Both the position numbers and the translations under genes were made by a program. A stretch of DNA of 64,000 nucleotides from Adineta ricciae (lineage: Eukaryota; Rotifera; Eurotatoria; Adinetida; Adinetidae): assembly GCA_905250025.1 (NCBI GenBank), contig CAJNOJ010000196.1, positions 1-64,000 on the forward strand, read 5' to 3'. Position 1 is the stretch's first letter. Every line of letters starts with the position of its first letter. Under the pieces are notes generated by a model. That model saw only the letters and a list, made by a program, of their open reading frames with translations. It was not told where the DNA came from and did no database searches. Below are positions 48,879 through 59,722 of this stretch, in pieces.

Positions 48879-49758
48879 TTTTTGTGGAAATGAATAGAAG
48901 AGAAATATCTATCTCATATATTTTCAACATAAAAGAGAACGTTTCGTGAGAAATTTTTCTTTGGTAGTTATGTATTAAAACACCGCGTTTCGTTTTTATT
49001 CATGCTTTTTTTCCTCACACCTTTATTGACATTAAAAGCAACAAGACACTATTCAAACACAACATTTTTCTTTCCAAACAAAGCAAGATCATGCTTTTTT
49101 CACCTGTTATCGCCTGAGAATAGAACTGATAAATGAAATCGTTTATTCGTAGAAACTATTTCGTTGTTTTAACAAAATGAATCGCCCATTTAGATACTGA
49201 AAGAATGAAGAAAACAACATGGATTCAACAACATTTATGCTATTCATTGTAAATTAGTCTCCTCAAATTTAAGACATCCGATCCATCAATTGGATCTCTC
49301 CTTTGCAAATCTTTACTAAAAGATTCGTCGTTTAATTCCATTATATCCAACCATTTCTGATTTTTCGATTATTTTCAAGAGGAAACCGGATGAAAGTATC
49401 TAAAAGAATGCAATTACAAACGCAGAGTCATCAAATATTTGAAAACATGCAACAGCTGTTTTGTTTCTTTGATCACGACTTTTGCATATGAATCCAATTG
49501 AGTCACCCGTCAAGTCTGTTTTATTTAACCTTGATTAACCAAAAAAAAAGCCACACGAAATAAGAAAGAAAAACCACATGACAAACAGAATTTGTAAAAG
49601 TAAACCATATGTATATTTCCGTTCGAATTGTCATTGATTTCGAATAATGTGAATGTAGAAAGCTGAGCCAAAGAAATTCGTTTGAGAACAAAAGACAAAA
49701 ATAAATTCTATATTCATTTATCACAGATCAGTGATGTTGAAAATGCTCATCGAAATTT
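48879..49758. other. Intergenic, 0.88 kb
   Basis: AT-rich sequence upstream of the ADP-ribosylglycohydrolase start and downstream of the calmodulin-like stop. I see no gene or clear repeat. Confidence 0.4.
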
Positions 49759-50465
49759 TTATTTTCCAATAACAACTTTTACAAGTTCTGAAAAAAAACG
49801 AATATTTCGATATGAAAAATCCAGGATAATCTTACCTTCATATCGAATAATTCCATTTCCAGAAACATCAATTTCTTGTAACATTTCATCAACTTCATGA
49901 TCGGAAAATTGTTCACCCAAATTAATCATCACATGTCTAAAACTCATTTGAGTCCAAATCTCTTTTTCTTTCTTTCTTGTTTTTACCTTAATTCTGCTAC
50001 TTTGATAAAACCATTTCCATTTTTATCAAATACACGAAATGCTTCTCGTAATTCGTCTTCTTCATTGTGTTCATCAGCTCGTTTAGCCATCATATGAAGA
50101 AATTCATTGAAATCAATTAAACCTTTCCCTATGCAATGGAAAAAAAAATCTTCCCAAACAATTGATTCGAGTTTTGTTTTTGTCCAGACCTTCACAATCG
50201 AATTCGTTGATTAAAGCCTTCAGTTCGTCTTCAGTAGGATTTTGCCCGAGTGTTCTCATCGCACTTCCGAGCACTTTAGGACTAATCGCGCCGTCAGAAT
50301 CTTTATCGTAGAGAAGAAATGCTTGTCGAAATTCCTGAATTTGTTCTTCGGTAAAATGTTCGAGCTAAAACAAAAAAGAAACATTCCAATCAAACCAATT
50401 CTATTTCCTACTTGATCGATCTTATAAAATAGAAAATGTTCTGTGTTTATCACAGATGATTGCAT
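49759..50465 (-). CDS. Calmodulin-like protein with two degenerate EF-hand loops
   Basis: Five exons give about 165 residues with four EF-hands. The first exon ([18 protein letters not shown]) is spliced to [20 protein letters not shown], which aligns with the calmodulin N-terminus DQLTEEQIAEFKEAF. Loop 1 is [12 protein letters not shown], where the last position is Val instead of Glu. Loop 2 is [12 protein letters not shown], which lacks the usual third and fifth ligands. Loops 3 ([12 protein letters not shown]) and 4 ([12 protein letters not shown]) look able to bind calcium. It ends ELVKVVIGK. It is probably a calmodulin or troponin-C relative with calcium binding only in the C-lobe. The first exon is the least certain part. 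Confidence 0.78.
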
Positions 50466-50758
50466 ATCTCTTCGCTTAACACAAAATCGATATTACCATT
50501 CGCAGTCAATGAGAAGATGACGACCGAAAAAAGAAACTACTTGTCGTCCGATTTCGATGAGGTAGGCCAGAGAAGAAAAAACGCAGAGAAAATCTCTGTT
50601 GTCTAATGATTAAATTCAACCTTGTCTACAGATGGAAGTGCAACTTACGATGTGACAGACAAAACACACGCAATGACGTCAGACTATCAACGTCATCCAA
50701 ACAAACTAACTCACTTAAGAGATAGTTTTTGTCAAAGCCAAGGTCGTATCTGATGATT

Positions 50759-51275
50759 TCAACAGATATCAAGGTAAAGGAAAAGTATAAATAAGATTAT
50801 CCGAACAACATATTTTAAATGATCGATCAGATAAATATTACATACCCCGAGTTGGAATGGGTCGTAAATATAGAGAAAGTCTTGCTGATTGAATTGTTTT
50901 ATATCACGTGTTGAATTTAGAGAGAAACACTTCGAATAACTCAAAGGATCAGTTGGATCTCTCTGAATAGTTGTCGATTCTCTATCGACGGAGAACTTTT
51001 CACGAATTAAAGAATAACACGGACCTATTTTGACGGTTATTTCTTGGAATGTCGTCGATTTTTCTATGAACCTTCATAATGATCGATGAGAAGTCTGTAT
51101 GTTCAATTGTGTTGCGAACTGTTATTTTTTCTTCATCTCATTTGCTCACATTCGTATCACGATTAGCGTCATTATTCTTTCTTTGTTTTCTCTCGAAACA
51201 ATTCTGCATGCAAGTGGCACATATTTTGAAAACGAGAAAGAGAGAGAGAGAGACGAAGAAAAGAGTCGCTGACAT
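50759..51275 (-). CDS. Tentative small secreted or membrane protein
   Basis: The N-terminal exon starts at 51275 with a strong hydrophobic segment (MSATLFFVSLSLFLVFKICA) followed by a Cys and a basic stretch. Splicing from a GTGATA donor to the CATAG acceptor near 51070 would join it in phase 1 to KSTTFQEITVKIGPCYSLIR and FNQQDFLYIYDPFQLG. The frame then runs into a hydrophobic C-terminus (VVRIILFILFLYLDI) and stops at 50759, unless the GTATGT after FQLG is a real donor. No family was recognised. The exon 50845-51065 looks coding by composition, but the model is provisional. Confidence 0.35.
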
Positions 51276-54173
51276 GGTGAATGTTTGACGGAAATTCAGA
51301 ACAAAAGAAACTAATGGTCACAGATGCCGAAAATTAATTCAATGAAAAAAAAAGGCAAACTTACTTTCATTGTTTGTCTTCAAGATATAAATAAATATCA
51401 CGTCGGAAAATGGTCCTTCGGTTCATTTACACACCAATCTCTGACATTATCATGGCAATTCGCTGAGTTCTAAATTGACATTCTTTTCTTCGAAGAAATA
51501 ATCTGTAATCATTAAGTATTCTTCTATCTTTCATCTCGTAGCATATTAATAAAGACAACTATCTATCCTCGAATATTCTCTAAGTGTACATAGATTGTTT
51601 TCTATTCTTTCGACAATCGAAGTGTTATAAATAGATCGGTAGTTGTGCAAAGTTTTCATTCAACAAACCACAGATGGGTTTTCTACGAAGTAAAACTACA
51701 CTTTTTCTTGTTGTGAAGAACAGCTGTTTGTTTCTTTTCTTAGCGCAAAGATTATTTCATTGATGCATATCTCTCGTCGTATCATTGGTAATGATCAATA
51801 GAAAAGCACGGGAAGAGAAGTTTGTCAGCAAAGGAATAAATGATGGGAAAAGTCATCAATGAACGACAATTCATCATTTTGATCAGCCATAACAAGACGG
51901 ATATCGGGATTGAGATAGGAGAAAACAGTGATTAGTCATTAGGTCTATGATCGATGCAGAAATACAAAGGAATTTCAAAACAGAAAAGCAGACATATCAC
52001 GTTTGGAAGATTTGTCTGACAATCGTTTTGGCAAAGACATAAAAACAACAGACGTCAGTTGATTATGATTGAAATAAGCTAATCAAGGAAGCACCCAACG
52101 ATTTTTTGGAATATAGATCCATCCTATGACGTAAATTACCTTGGAAGGTCAAGTTTTATTCAAGAAATCATTGGTATTTATTTCCTTGATAAGCTTTTCT
52201 TCGTTTTTATATGAAAACTATCGACTTACCCAGTCAGTTATACTTGTCGGCGATTGACTGGAGGAAAATGTGTTCATGTGTTACGATAATTCGACATATA
52301 ATCTCGCCCATGAATGAATCGCCAGTTTACAAAATTGTCCAAAAACACAAATCCACCGTCGATATTGATTTCTTCTCTCTACAAATACTTTCCGGAATAT
52401 CTATCTCGAATTATTTCGCCAACAGGTGTTAATAGATGCTCAAGAAATATCTCCTTGATCTGTTCGTATATGTATCTTTGATATATAAAGAGAATATGTA
52501 TATATAGAAGACTTCTATATACGACAAGATAAAACACACCGAGAAGAGAAAAGAGGAAAGAAAGATACAAAGAATCTAATTTAGGTCGTTTAGCAAAGAA
52601 AATCAATTGTCATATCATATCAATAGATCTATTTATACAGGAATTCGCAAGGCGTTGCCCTAATTTACAAAGAAAAACTTTTTGATCAAAACAAAACTTG
52701 TCACAAAAAAATGATATTTTCCTCTTGTATGTTGATTGAAACTTGTTGGATGATAATGCCTATTTAACTAGAGATATCTGATAACTTCTAATTGAATTAT
52801 TCATGTGCAGCACAAAAGGTTGATGACATGAGTCAAATAAAGAGAAGAAAAGAACGATATTTTCTGTCATGAAGATATCAACCATCGACGTTTTTATTCA
52901 TAAAACCATTGCGAAAAGGAAAATGAATGAGTTGATTCCGAAAATTCTCGTCTCGTATTGGACGTTTCTGTAAATATCAACTTAATAGCAATATTGTAAG
53001 CATAATTGCCATTGCATATGCAAAAAATTCTTCCACATAATCGTTTTCGAGGTAATAGTGATAACTTCATTAGGATTAATATTCTATTTGTCGGGACAAT
53101 CAAAACTTTGACATTGATGACAACTTCATATCAATCAAAAAGAAAGTCTTTGCAAGAAGAAATTCTCATTTCAATCTCTGTACGGGACAAAGCATTATCG
53201 TGTTGGTTTGAATTTTAGCGTTTCGACGTGAATTGAAATCAACGGATGTTTGAATACCGACGGAATGTGTGGTTTGACACAGAAAGGCGTGGTTTGTTTC
53301 ATTGATTGTCACGACACGATCGACCAGTTCTAATAAAGTTGAGCGAACATCGTGCCACAAACAGAAATCAGAGATAGAGAAGATGTGCTGGCCGTCGGGA
53401 GAGTATTCTATGGAAGATCTACGAGAGAAAATCAGTTTGTATGAAGAAGAATGTAAGATTTTACATAAGATTTCTCGATAAACGATGAGATGGATGGTTA
53501 ACGAAGGAGTTTTCATTGAAATTCTGAAATCGAACTTTGAACGGAATGAGATTCATCAGATGGATTCACTTACGAAGTAATGACAAGTGCATTTCGTATG
53601 TTTATTTATTAAATGAAACGTTTGATCGCTGCATGAATTAGAAACTTGAAAATTTCGAGAAAATTCTTTTCAATATTGGAAAATGGAGAAAACAAACATG
53701 GTTGAGATGATTGCAGAGTTTTAGTCGACAATTTTTTCTTATTGGAATGAAGAAAATGCCGAAATAGTTTCATCGCTGCTGTTTTGCAAAGAAAGGAAAA
53801 AAAGCGCTTGCATTTGTTTCACTTTCCCTCGTTTCTTATTTCAAATTTAAATCAATAGCGAAATGAAATATATCCCATATTCAACAGTCGGAACCAAAGA
53901 ACAGTCTGATCGATGTCCGACATTTCTCCCAATAAGTGAAGACATGTAACATGTCGAGATACGCTCGTTTTCCTATGCTGTGAATTTCATTGCTTATTTA
54001 TGTTTCGATTTTCATGGTGATTTGTTGTGATTCATATCAATTGAAGAAAAATACGGTGTTTTAATATCATTTGACTGGATGGAAAATTTAATTTTTGTTT
54101 CTTTTTCGAAGAAAAAAGCCGATTGGTTGATTTTTCGTCCAATGAAAAATCCGTGTTGATTTAGCAAAAATCC

Positions 54174-54235
54174 CTCTAAAAAATCCGAATTTATTTTTAA
54201 ATCTCTCTAAAAAATCTGAATTTATTTTTAAATCT
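54174..54235. repeat. Two-copy 31-bp tandem repeat
   Basis: Units 54174-54204 and 54205-54235 differ by a single base (CCGAATTT versus CTGAATTT). They are AT-rich and noncoding, and look like the product of a small local duplication. Confidence 0.8.
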
Positions 54236-54652
54236 CTTTCAAAATAAAAATTGAAAAATATTCCGCAAAATTTCTCAAAAAATCGCTGAATAAATGCGCC
54301 ATTATACAAAACTCTGTAAAGGACCTCTACGACTTGTTCTCCTGTTTTCTATTCTTTGTGTATGCATGTAATAGTGTTGGTGGCCAGTTGTTTAGCTATT
54401 TACTTACTCAATCTTGTTTGAATTCTATTGAGCATCTTCTTTTAGATGGTATGAAGTCTCTCGACGTACGTCCAAATTCATTCAATAATCTTCAGTCTTG
54501 TTCAACTCGTCTTTATTTATTTCCAAAAACAATCGAAAATATTACAAGCAGATGATCATCAGTGTTTATTTATTTCTAATTCACTAGTCAAATTTAGTAT
54601 TTATCCATAGAATTTCCTCAACACTAGAAAAAAAAACCAAGTCCTTCTCAAA

Positions 54653-54653
54653 N
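54653..54653. other. Ambiguous base (n), possible assembly join
   Basis: A single n in otherwise unambiguous sequence. About 60 bases downstream begins the first copy of the 2.8 kb duplication. Confidence 0.7.
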
Positions 54654-54781
54654 GCTTTGTATTTGCTGCTGTTAAAGACACAATCCTTCAATTGAACCTC
54701 AAAGAGTACAATTTGGTTTAGAAGAAAATCAGCGAAAGAATCAATATCGAAATTTTCAATAAAAAGAAAATTTTCATTTCT

Positions 54782-55868
54782 TTAGTCGTTAAACATAGAC
54801 AGACATGTGGCTCTCTCTCTCATCTTCATTTTTCTCTTCTCTCTCTCTCTTTTTCTTCGTTTATTATTATTATTATTTTTGTGTCTCTTTTATTCTCTTA
54901 TTCGCACACTATACACTATTATATTAGAATGGTCGTTTCAATTTTTTCGTCTTTTTTTCTCATTTGCGTGTGTGTGTGTATTTCTCGTACAGTGTGCGTG
55001 TTCAAAGTCAAATTCGAGTTGTTTCCTCTAGTTCAATTTCTTCTTCTTCTTCTCGTGTATCTCTGCATACGCTCGACAGAGAAAACACTTTAACCAACAG
55101 TGAGACACACACAGGCAGGCCAAGTCATTTTTCGTGTCTGGTTGCCATATATACATACCTCGTATCTGTTTTGTACTTGCGCACTGCGCGTATCATTACT
55201 ACTATTCTCTAGTCTCTCTCTTTCTCTTTTCTCTTATTTTTTGTTGTTATTTGTTGTCATCGTCGTTCATTATTGTGTTGAAATATCGTCATTTTTCTCC
55301 CTCTCTCTTTCTGCTACGCATTGTTCAATTCTTGGAATGACAACAATACTCATTGGTGGGTGGTGTCCATCATGCAATAGCCACAAAATCTGCCCTGCAC
55401 AAGTATGCGTGTCTAGTATTCGATCTGACTCTGTCTCGCTTTTAGCATCCTTTTTTCTCTTTTTTTTTACTTTAATTCTCTTTCGCGCGTGTGTATTTCG
55501 TGTGTGTGTGTGTGTCTTCTGAATTACACTAATCGTTGCGTTGCAGTGTCGCCGCTTCTCTCTCTCTCTCAATCTCTTTTCTTTTCATACTCTACTACTA
55601 CAAGAAGGTTCTCTCTTTCTCTTTTTCTCTGGTTTTTCAATTGTATAAAATAAATAAACGAATAATGAAGAAAAAAAAACCTTTCTTTTCTCTTCCGTTC
55701 ATTGCAATACGATTGACAAACTTCATCACGTTCTAGATTATCTTGTCCAAGTCGTTCTAAACGACCTTCCTGTTCAATCCATCGAACTACAAATCGAAAC
55801 GTAAAGTTTATTTCCTAGAAATTCTCTCTTCACATTCCATCTTTGTCCCTTTTTTCCAGATCTATAAC
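54782..55868 (+). promoter_or_regulatory. RPS15 copy 1 upstream region, pyrimidine-rich, likely with 5'UTR intron
   Basis: CT-rich microsatellites occur (CTCTCTCTCTC near 54832-54850 and 55557-55575), as do GT runs near 54967 and 55500. A splice-acceptor-like CCCTTTTTTCCAG at 55848-55860, eight bases before the ATG, suggests a 5'UTR intron, as is common for ribosomal protein genes. Upstream open frames are low-complexity and not convincing. Confidence 0.45.
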
Positions 55869-56330
55869 ATGGCCGATCAAGACGCAGCTGGTTTAACTGC
55901 TGCTGATCTAAAAAAGAAGCGAACATTCCGTAAATTCACCTATCGTGGTGTTGAACTCGATCAATTATTAGACATGAAAACAGAACAATTGATGCCACTG
56001 TTACACTGTCGCGCTCGACGACGTTTATCACGTGGTCTCAAACGCAAACCCATGGCTTTGATCAAGCGTTTACGCAAAGCCAAAAAAGAAACACCAGAAT
56101 TAGAAAAACCACAAGCAGTGAAAACCCATCTACGTAATATGATCATTGTACCTGAAATGGTCGGTAGCGTTGTTGGTGTTCATCAAGGCAAAACATTTAA
56201 CTCAGTGGAAATCAAGCCTGAAATGGTTGGACATTATCTTGGAGAATTTTCCATCACATACAAACCGGTGAAACACGGTCGGCCCGGTATTGGTGCCACC
56301 CACTCGTCTCGTTTCATTCCATTGAAATAG
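55869..56330 (+). CDS. RPS15: 40S ribosomal protein S15 (uS19), copy 1
   Basis: An uninterrupted frame of 153 codons starting [20 protein letters not shown]. The body has [47 protein letters not shown] and the near-invariant end [26 protein letters not shown]. Length matches the animal protein plus a slightly longer N-terminus. uS19 sits in the head of the small ribosomal subunit near the decoding centre. A candidate poly(A) signal AATAAA lies at about 56456. Confidence 0.96.
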   Translation: MADQDAAGLTAADLKKKRTFRKFTYRGVELDQLLDMKTEQLMPLLHCRARRRLSRGLKRKPMALIKRLRKAKKETPELEKPQAVKTHLRNMIIVPEMVGSVVGVHQGKTFNSVEIKPEMVGHYLGEFSITYKPVKHGRPGIGATHSSRFIPLK

Positions 56331-56939
56331 ACAAATGTTTTTTTTTGTACTATCGGCTGATTGGAGACGAAGATAAACAAAAGAAAGAAGAAAATCATTG
56401 CTGATTCGAACATCTTTACTGTTTTTATTTATTGAAAAAAAATCGAGAATTAAATCAATAAAATCTTGATTTTTTTCTCGAGAAATTTATCGTTAAGGAT
56501 TAATATTGTTCGAAAAGGAACACAAATACTCGAAAGACATCGTCTTACAACAATAAGAAAACAAAGGAAATGAAAGAAGAAGAAGAAGGTCTATTGAAAT
56601 CATCTCAAAGTGTGTCGTTAGATACAAAATATGATCTTTTTCTTCAACAGATGGCCGTTGTAATTAATCGCATTGCCTCTTCGATTTTACGATTCATTAA
56701 TTAGATAATGTCGACGAACACCTTCCTGTTCGTGTGTTGACAAAGTCAATTGCGACAAAGTTTGTTTCTAATCAAACCGTTCGTCAGAATAACGACGAAT
56801 ACAATCGGGAAATTCCATTAAATATACGATACTTTCTTGTTTTCATTAATGTTATTTATTCAGAAATAAAAAAAAAGAAGAAGAAGAATGACAGAACCAA
56901 ATCCGAGATCTAGAACCTACGATGCTTTTTTCACATTTT

Positions 56940-57487
56940 TCAAAAAGCATGAACCTCCAGTTGAGGAATTGTATTTTTATGAATAACATGTTTCGACTGG
57001 AGAAGAGTTTGTTCGGTATTACTTCGGCGATTGACAAATCTTTTCGGTTTTGATAGAGAAAATAACTGGATTAATTCATTGCGAAAAACGCCACCCGTCA
57101 ATGTATAAATATAAAAATGAATGGCGTGGTTTAATTGGCCCATAGCAATAAAGATTGCTGTAATCAAAGCTATAACACCTTTATTATGTGATGTATTTGA
57201 AGGAGTAAAAACACGAATGGTATCATTGATTTCAGTTGGTAATGTAAAGACTAAAAAAGCTGAAATAATAAGAAAATGTCGATGGGATTACAAGAGAATC
57301 GAAGACGATTTACCAGCAGCACTGCCGAGTAACATCACAGTCAATTGCTTTTCTTTTTCATGTCGTTTCCGATGCTTTTTCGAATGTAATGCTGTTGTCA
57401 TGATCGTTCGGATTGAACGTCGTGATGTTAAAACACGAATTAAAATGATAATATTACATATTAGCATAACAACAAAGGGGATGACAN
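56940..57487 (-). pseudogene. Truncated GPCR, copy 1 (C-terminal part only)
   Basis: The minus strand carries the last exon (transmembrane segments 6-7: ALITAIFIAMGQLNHAIHFY, tail IPQLEVHAF) and the end of the preceding exon, matching the complete gene at 59723-61042. It stops at the ambiguous base 57488, so the first five transmembrane segments and the start are missing. It differs from the full copy by a few residues (RFVNRRSNTEQ versus RLVNRRSNIEQ). It is a broken gene if real, or an assembly fragment of the second allele. Confidence 0.75.
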
Positions 57488-57488
57488 G
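57488..57488. other. Ambiguous base (n) at duplication junction
   Basis: A single n exactly between the end of copy 1 and the start of copy 2. The GPCR frame breaks here. Confidence 0.8.
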
Positions 57489-57549
57489 TTTAGAAGAAAA
57501 TCAGCGAAAGAATCAATATCGAAATTTTCAATAAAAAGAAAATTTTCAT

Positions 57550-58652
57550 TTCTTTAGTCGTTAAACATAGACAGACATGTGGCTCTCTCTCTCATCTTCA
57601 TTTTTCTCCTCTCTCTCTTCTCTTTTTCTTCGTTTATTATTATTATTATTTTTGTGTCTCTTTTATTCTCTTATTCGCACACTATACACTATTATATTAG
57701 AATGGTCGTTTCAATTTTTTCGTCTTTTTTTTCTCATTTGCGTGTGTGTGTATTTCTCGTACAGTGTGCGTGTTCAAAGTCAAATTCGAGTTGTTTCCTC
57801 TAGTTCAATTTCTTTTTCTTCTTCTTCTTCTCGTGTATCTCTGCATACGCTCGACAGAGAAAACACTTTAACCAACAGTGAGACACACACAGGCAGACCA
57901 AGTCATTTTTCGTGTCTGGTTGCCATATATACATACCTCGTATCTGTTTTGTACTTGCGCACTGCGCGTATCATTACTACTATTCTCTAGTCTCTCTCTT
58001 TCTCTCTTCTCTTATTTTTTGTTGTTATTTGTTGTCATTGTCGTTCATTATTGTGTTGAAATATCGTCTCTTTTCTCTCTCTCTCTCTTTCTGCTACGCA
58101 TTGTTCAATTCTTGGAATGACAACAATACTCATTGGTGGGTGGTGTCCATCATGCAATAGCCACAAAATCTGCTCTGCACAAGTATGCGTGTCTAGTATT
58201 CGATCTGACTCTGTGTCTCGCTTTTAGCATCCTTTTTTCTCTCATTTTTTACTTTAATTCTCTTTCGCGCGTGTGTATTTCGTGTGTGTGTGTGTGTCTT
58301 CTGATTTACACTAATCGTTGCGTTGCAGTGTCGCCGCTTCTCTCTCTCTCTCTCAATCTCTTTTCTTTTCATACTCTACTACTACAAGAAGGTTCTCTCT
58401 TTCTCTTTTTCTCTGGTTTTTCAATTGTATAAAATAAATAAACGAATAATGAAGAAAAAAAAATCTTTGTTTGTCTCTTCCATTCATTGCAATACGATTT
58501 ACGCATTTCATCATATTCTAGATCATCTTGTCCAAGTCGTTCTAAACGACCTTCCTGTTCAATCCATCGAACAACAATCTCAACGTAAAATTTATTTTCT
58601 AGAAATTCTCTCTTCATATTTCATCTTTGTCCCTTTTTTCAAGATCTATAAC
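57550..58652 (+). promoter_or_regulatory. RPS15 copy 2 upstream region
   Basis: It parallels 54782-55868 with microsatellite-length differences. The acceptor-like site before the ATG reads TTTTTTCAAG here instead of TTTTTTCCAG; the AG is kept, but the preferred C before it is lost. If the 5'UTR intron is real, this copy may be spliced less efficiently. Confidence 0.4.
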
Positions 58653-59114
58653 ATGGCTGATCAAGACACAGCTGGTTCAACTGCTGCTGATCTAAAAAAG
58701 AAGCGAACATTCCGTAAATTCACCTATCGTGGCGTTGAACTCGATCAATTATTAGACATGAAAACAGAACAGTTGATGCCACTGTTACACTGTCGCGCTC
58801 GACGACGTTTATCACGTGGTCTCAAACGCAAACCCATGGCTTTGATCAAGCGTTTACGCAAAGCCAAAAAAGAAACAGCAGAATTAGAAAAGCCGCAAGC
58901 AGTGAAAACCCATTTACGTAATATGATCATTGTACCTGAAATGGTCGGTAGCGTTGTTGGCGTTCATCAAGGCAAAACATTTAACTCAGTGGAAATCAAG
59001 CCTGAAATGGTTGGACATTATCTCGGAGAATTTTCCATCACATACAAACCGGTGAAACATGGTCGACCCGGTATTGGTGCCACCCACTCGTCTCGTTTTA
59101 TTCCATTGAAGTAG
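58653..59114 (+). CDS. RPS15: 40S ribosomal protein S15 (uS19), copy 2
   Basis: A 153-codon frame starting [20 protein letters not shown]. It differs from copy 1 only by Ala6Thr, Leu9Ser and Pro77Ala (approximate positions) plus synonymous changes. The conserved C-terminal half is identical. Changes are mostly synonymous or in the variable N-terminus, so both copies are under purifying selection or are alleles of one gene. Confidence 0.96.
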   Translation: MADQDTAGSTAADLKKKRTFRKFTYRGVELDQLLDMKTEQLMPLLHCRARRRLSRGLKRKPMALIKRLRKAKKETAELEKPQAVKTHLRNMIIVPEMVGSVVGVHQGKTFNSVEIKPEMVGHYLGEFSITYKPVKHGRPGIGATHSSRFIPLK

Positions 59115-59722
59115 ACAAATATTTTTTTTGTACTATCGATTAATTGGAGACGAAGATAAACAAAAGAAAGAAGAAAATCATTGCTGATTTGAACATCTTT
59201 ATTGTTTTTATTTATTCAAAAAAAAAATCGAGAATGGAATCAATAAAATCTTGATTTTTTTTCATGAGAAATTCATCTTTAAGGATTAATACTCTTCGAA
59301 AAGGAACAAAAATACTCAAAAGACATCTTACAACAATAAGAAAACAAAGGAAATGAAAGAAGAAGAATAAGAAGATCTATTGAAATCATCTCAAAGTGTG
59401 TCGTTAGATACCGAATATAATCTTTTCCTTCAACAGATGGCCGTTGTAATCAATCGCATCGCCTCTTCGATTTTACGACCCATTAATTAGATAACATCGA
59501 CGAACACCTTTCTACTCGTGTGCTGACAAAGTCAATTGCGACAAAGTTTGTTTCTAATCAAAGTGTTCGTCAGAATAACGACGAATACAATCGGGAAATT
59601 CCATTAAATATACAACACTTTCTTGTTTTCATTAATGTTATTTATTCAGAAACAAAAAAGAAGAAGAAGAATGACAGAACCAAATTCGAGATCTAGAACC
59701 TACGATACTTTTTTCACATTTT

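Larger units (their letters stand above)
51276..54715. other. Gene-poor region, 3.4 kb
   Basis: The longest stretch without a supported gene between recognisable ones. On the minus strand, around 53220-53410, a frame preceded by a CTCTCGTAG acceptor reads SSIEYSPDGQHIFSISDFCL and continues VDRVVTINETNHAFLCQTTH. It looks like an exon, but I could not connect it to others. A short tandem repeat lies at 54174-54235 and a single ambiguous base at 54653. The rest is AT-rich without pattern. Confidence 0.4.
54716..57487. repeat. Direct duplication, copy 1 (RPS15 + truncated GPCR)
   Basis: The sequence from GTTTAGAAGAAAATCAGCG at 54716 to GGGGATGACA at 57487 matches 57489-60269 throughout, in coding, untranslated and intergenic parts. 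The copies are nearly the same length (2,772 and 2,781 bases) and differ by scattered substitutions and microsatellite-length changes. Copy 1 ends abruptly at the n at 57488, inside the GPCR coding region. Confidence 0.9.

Noticed and set aside
54807-55572. Several overlapping Ser/Leu/Phe-rich frames upstream of RPS15
   Set aside because: They are translations of CT and GT microsatellites, differ in frame between the two duplicate copies, and show no family features.
58323-58652. N-terminal extension of RPS15 copy 2 by about 110 residues
   Set aside because: The upstream frame happens to be open in copy 2 only; copy 1 and the known protein start at the MADQD methionine.
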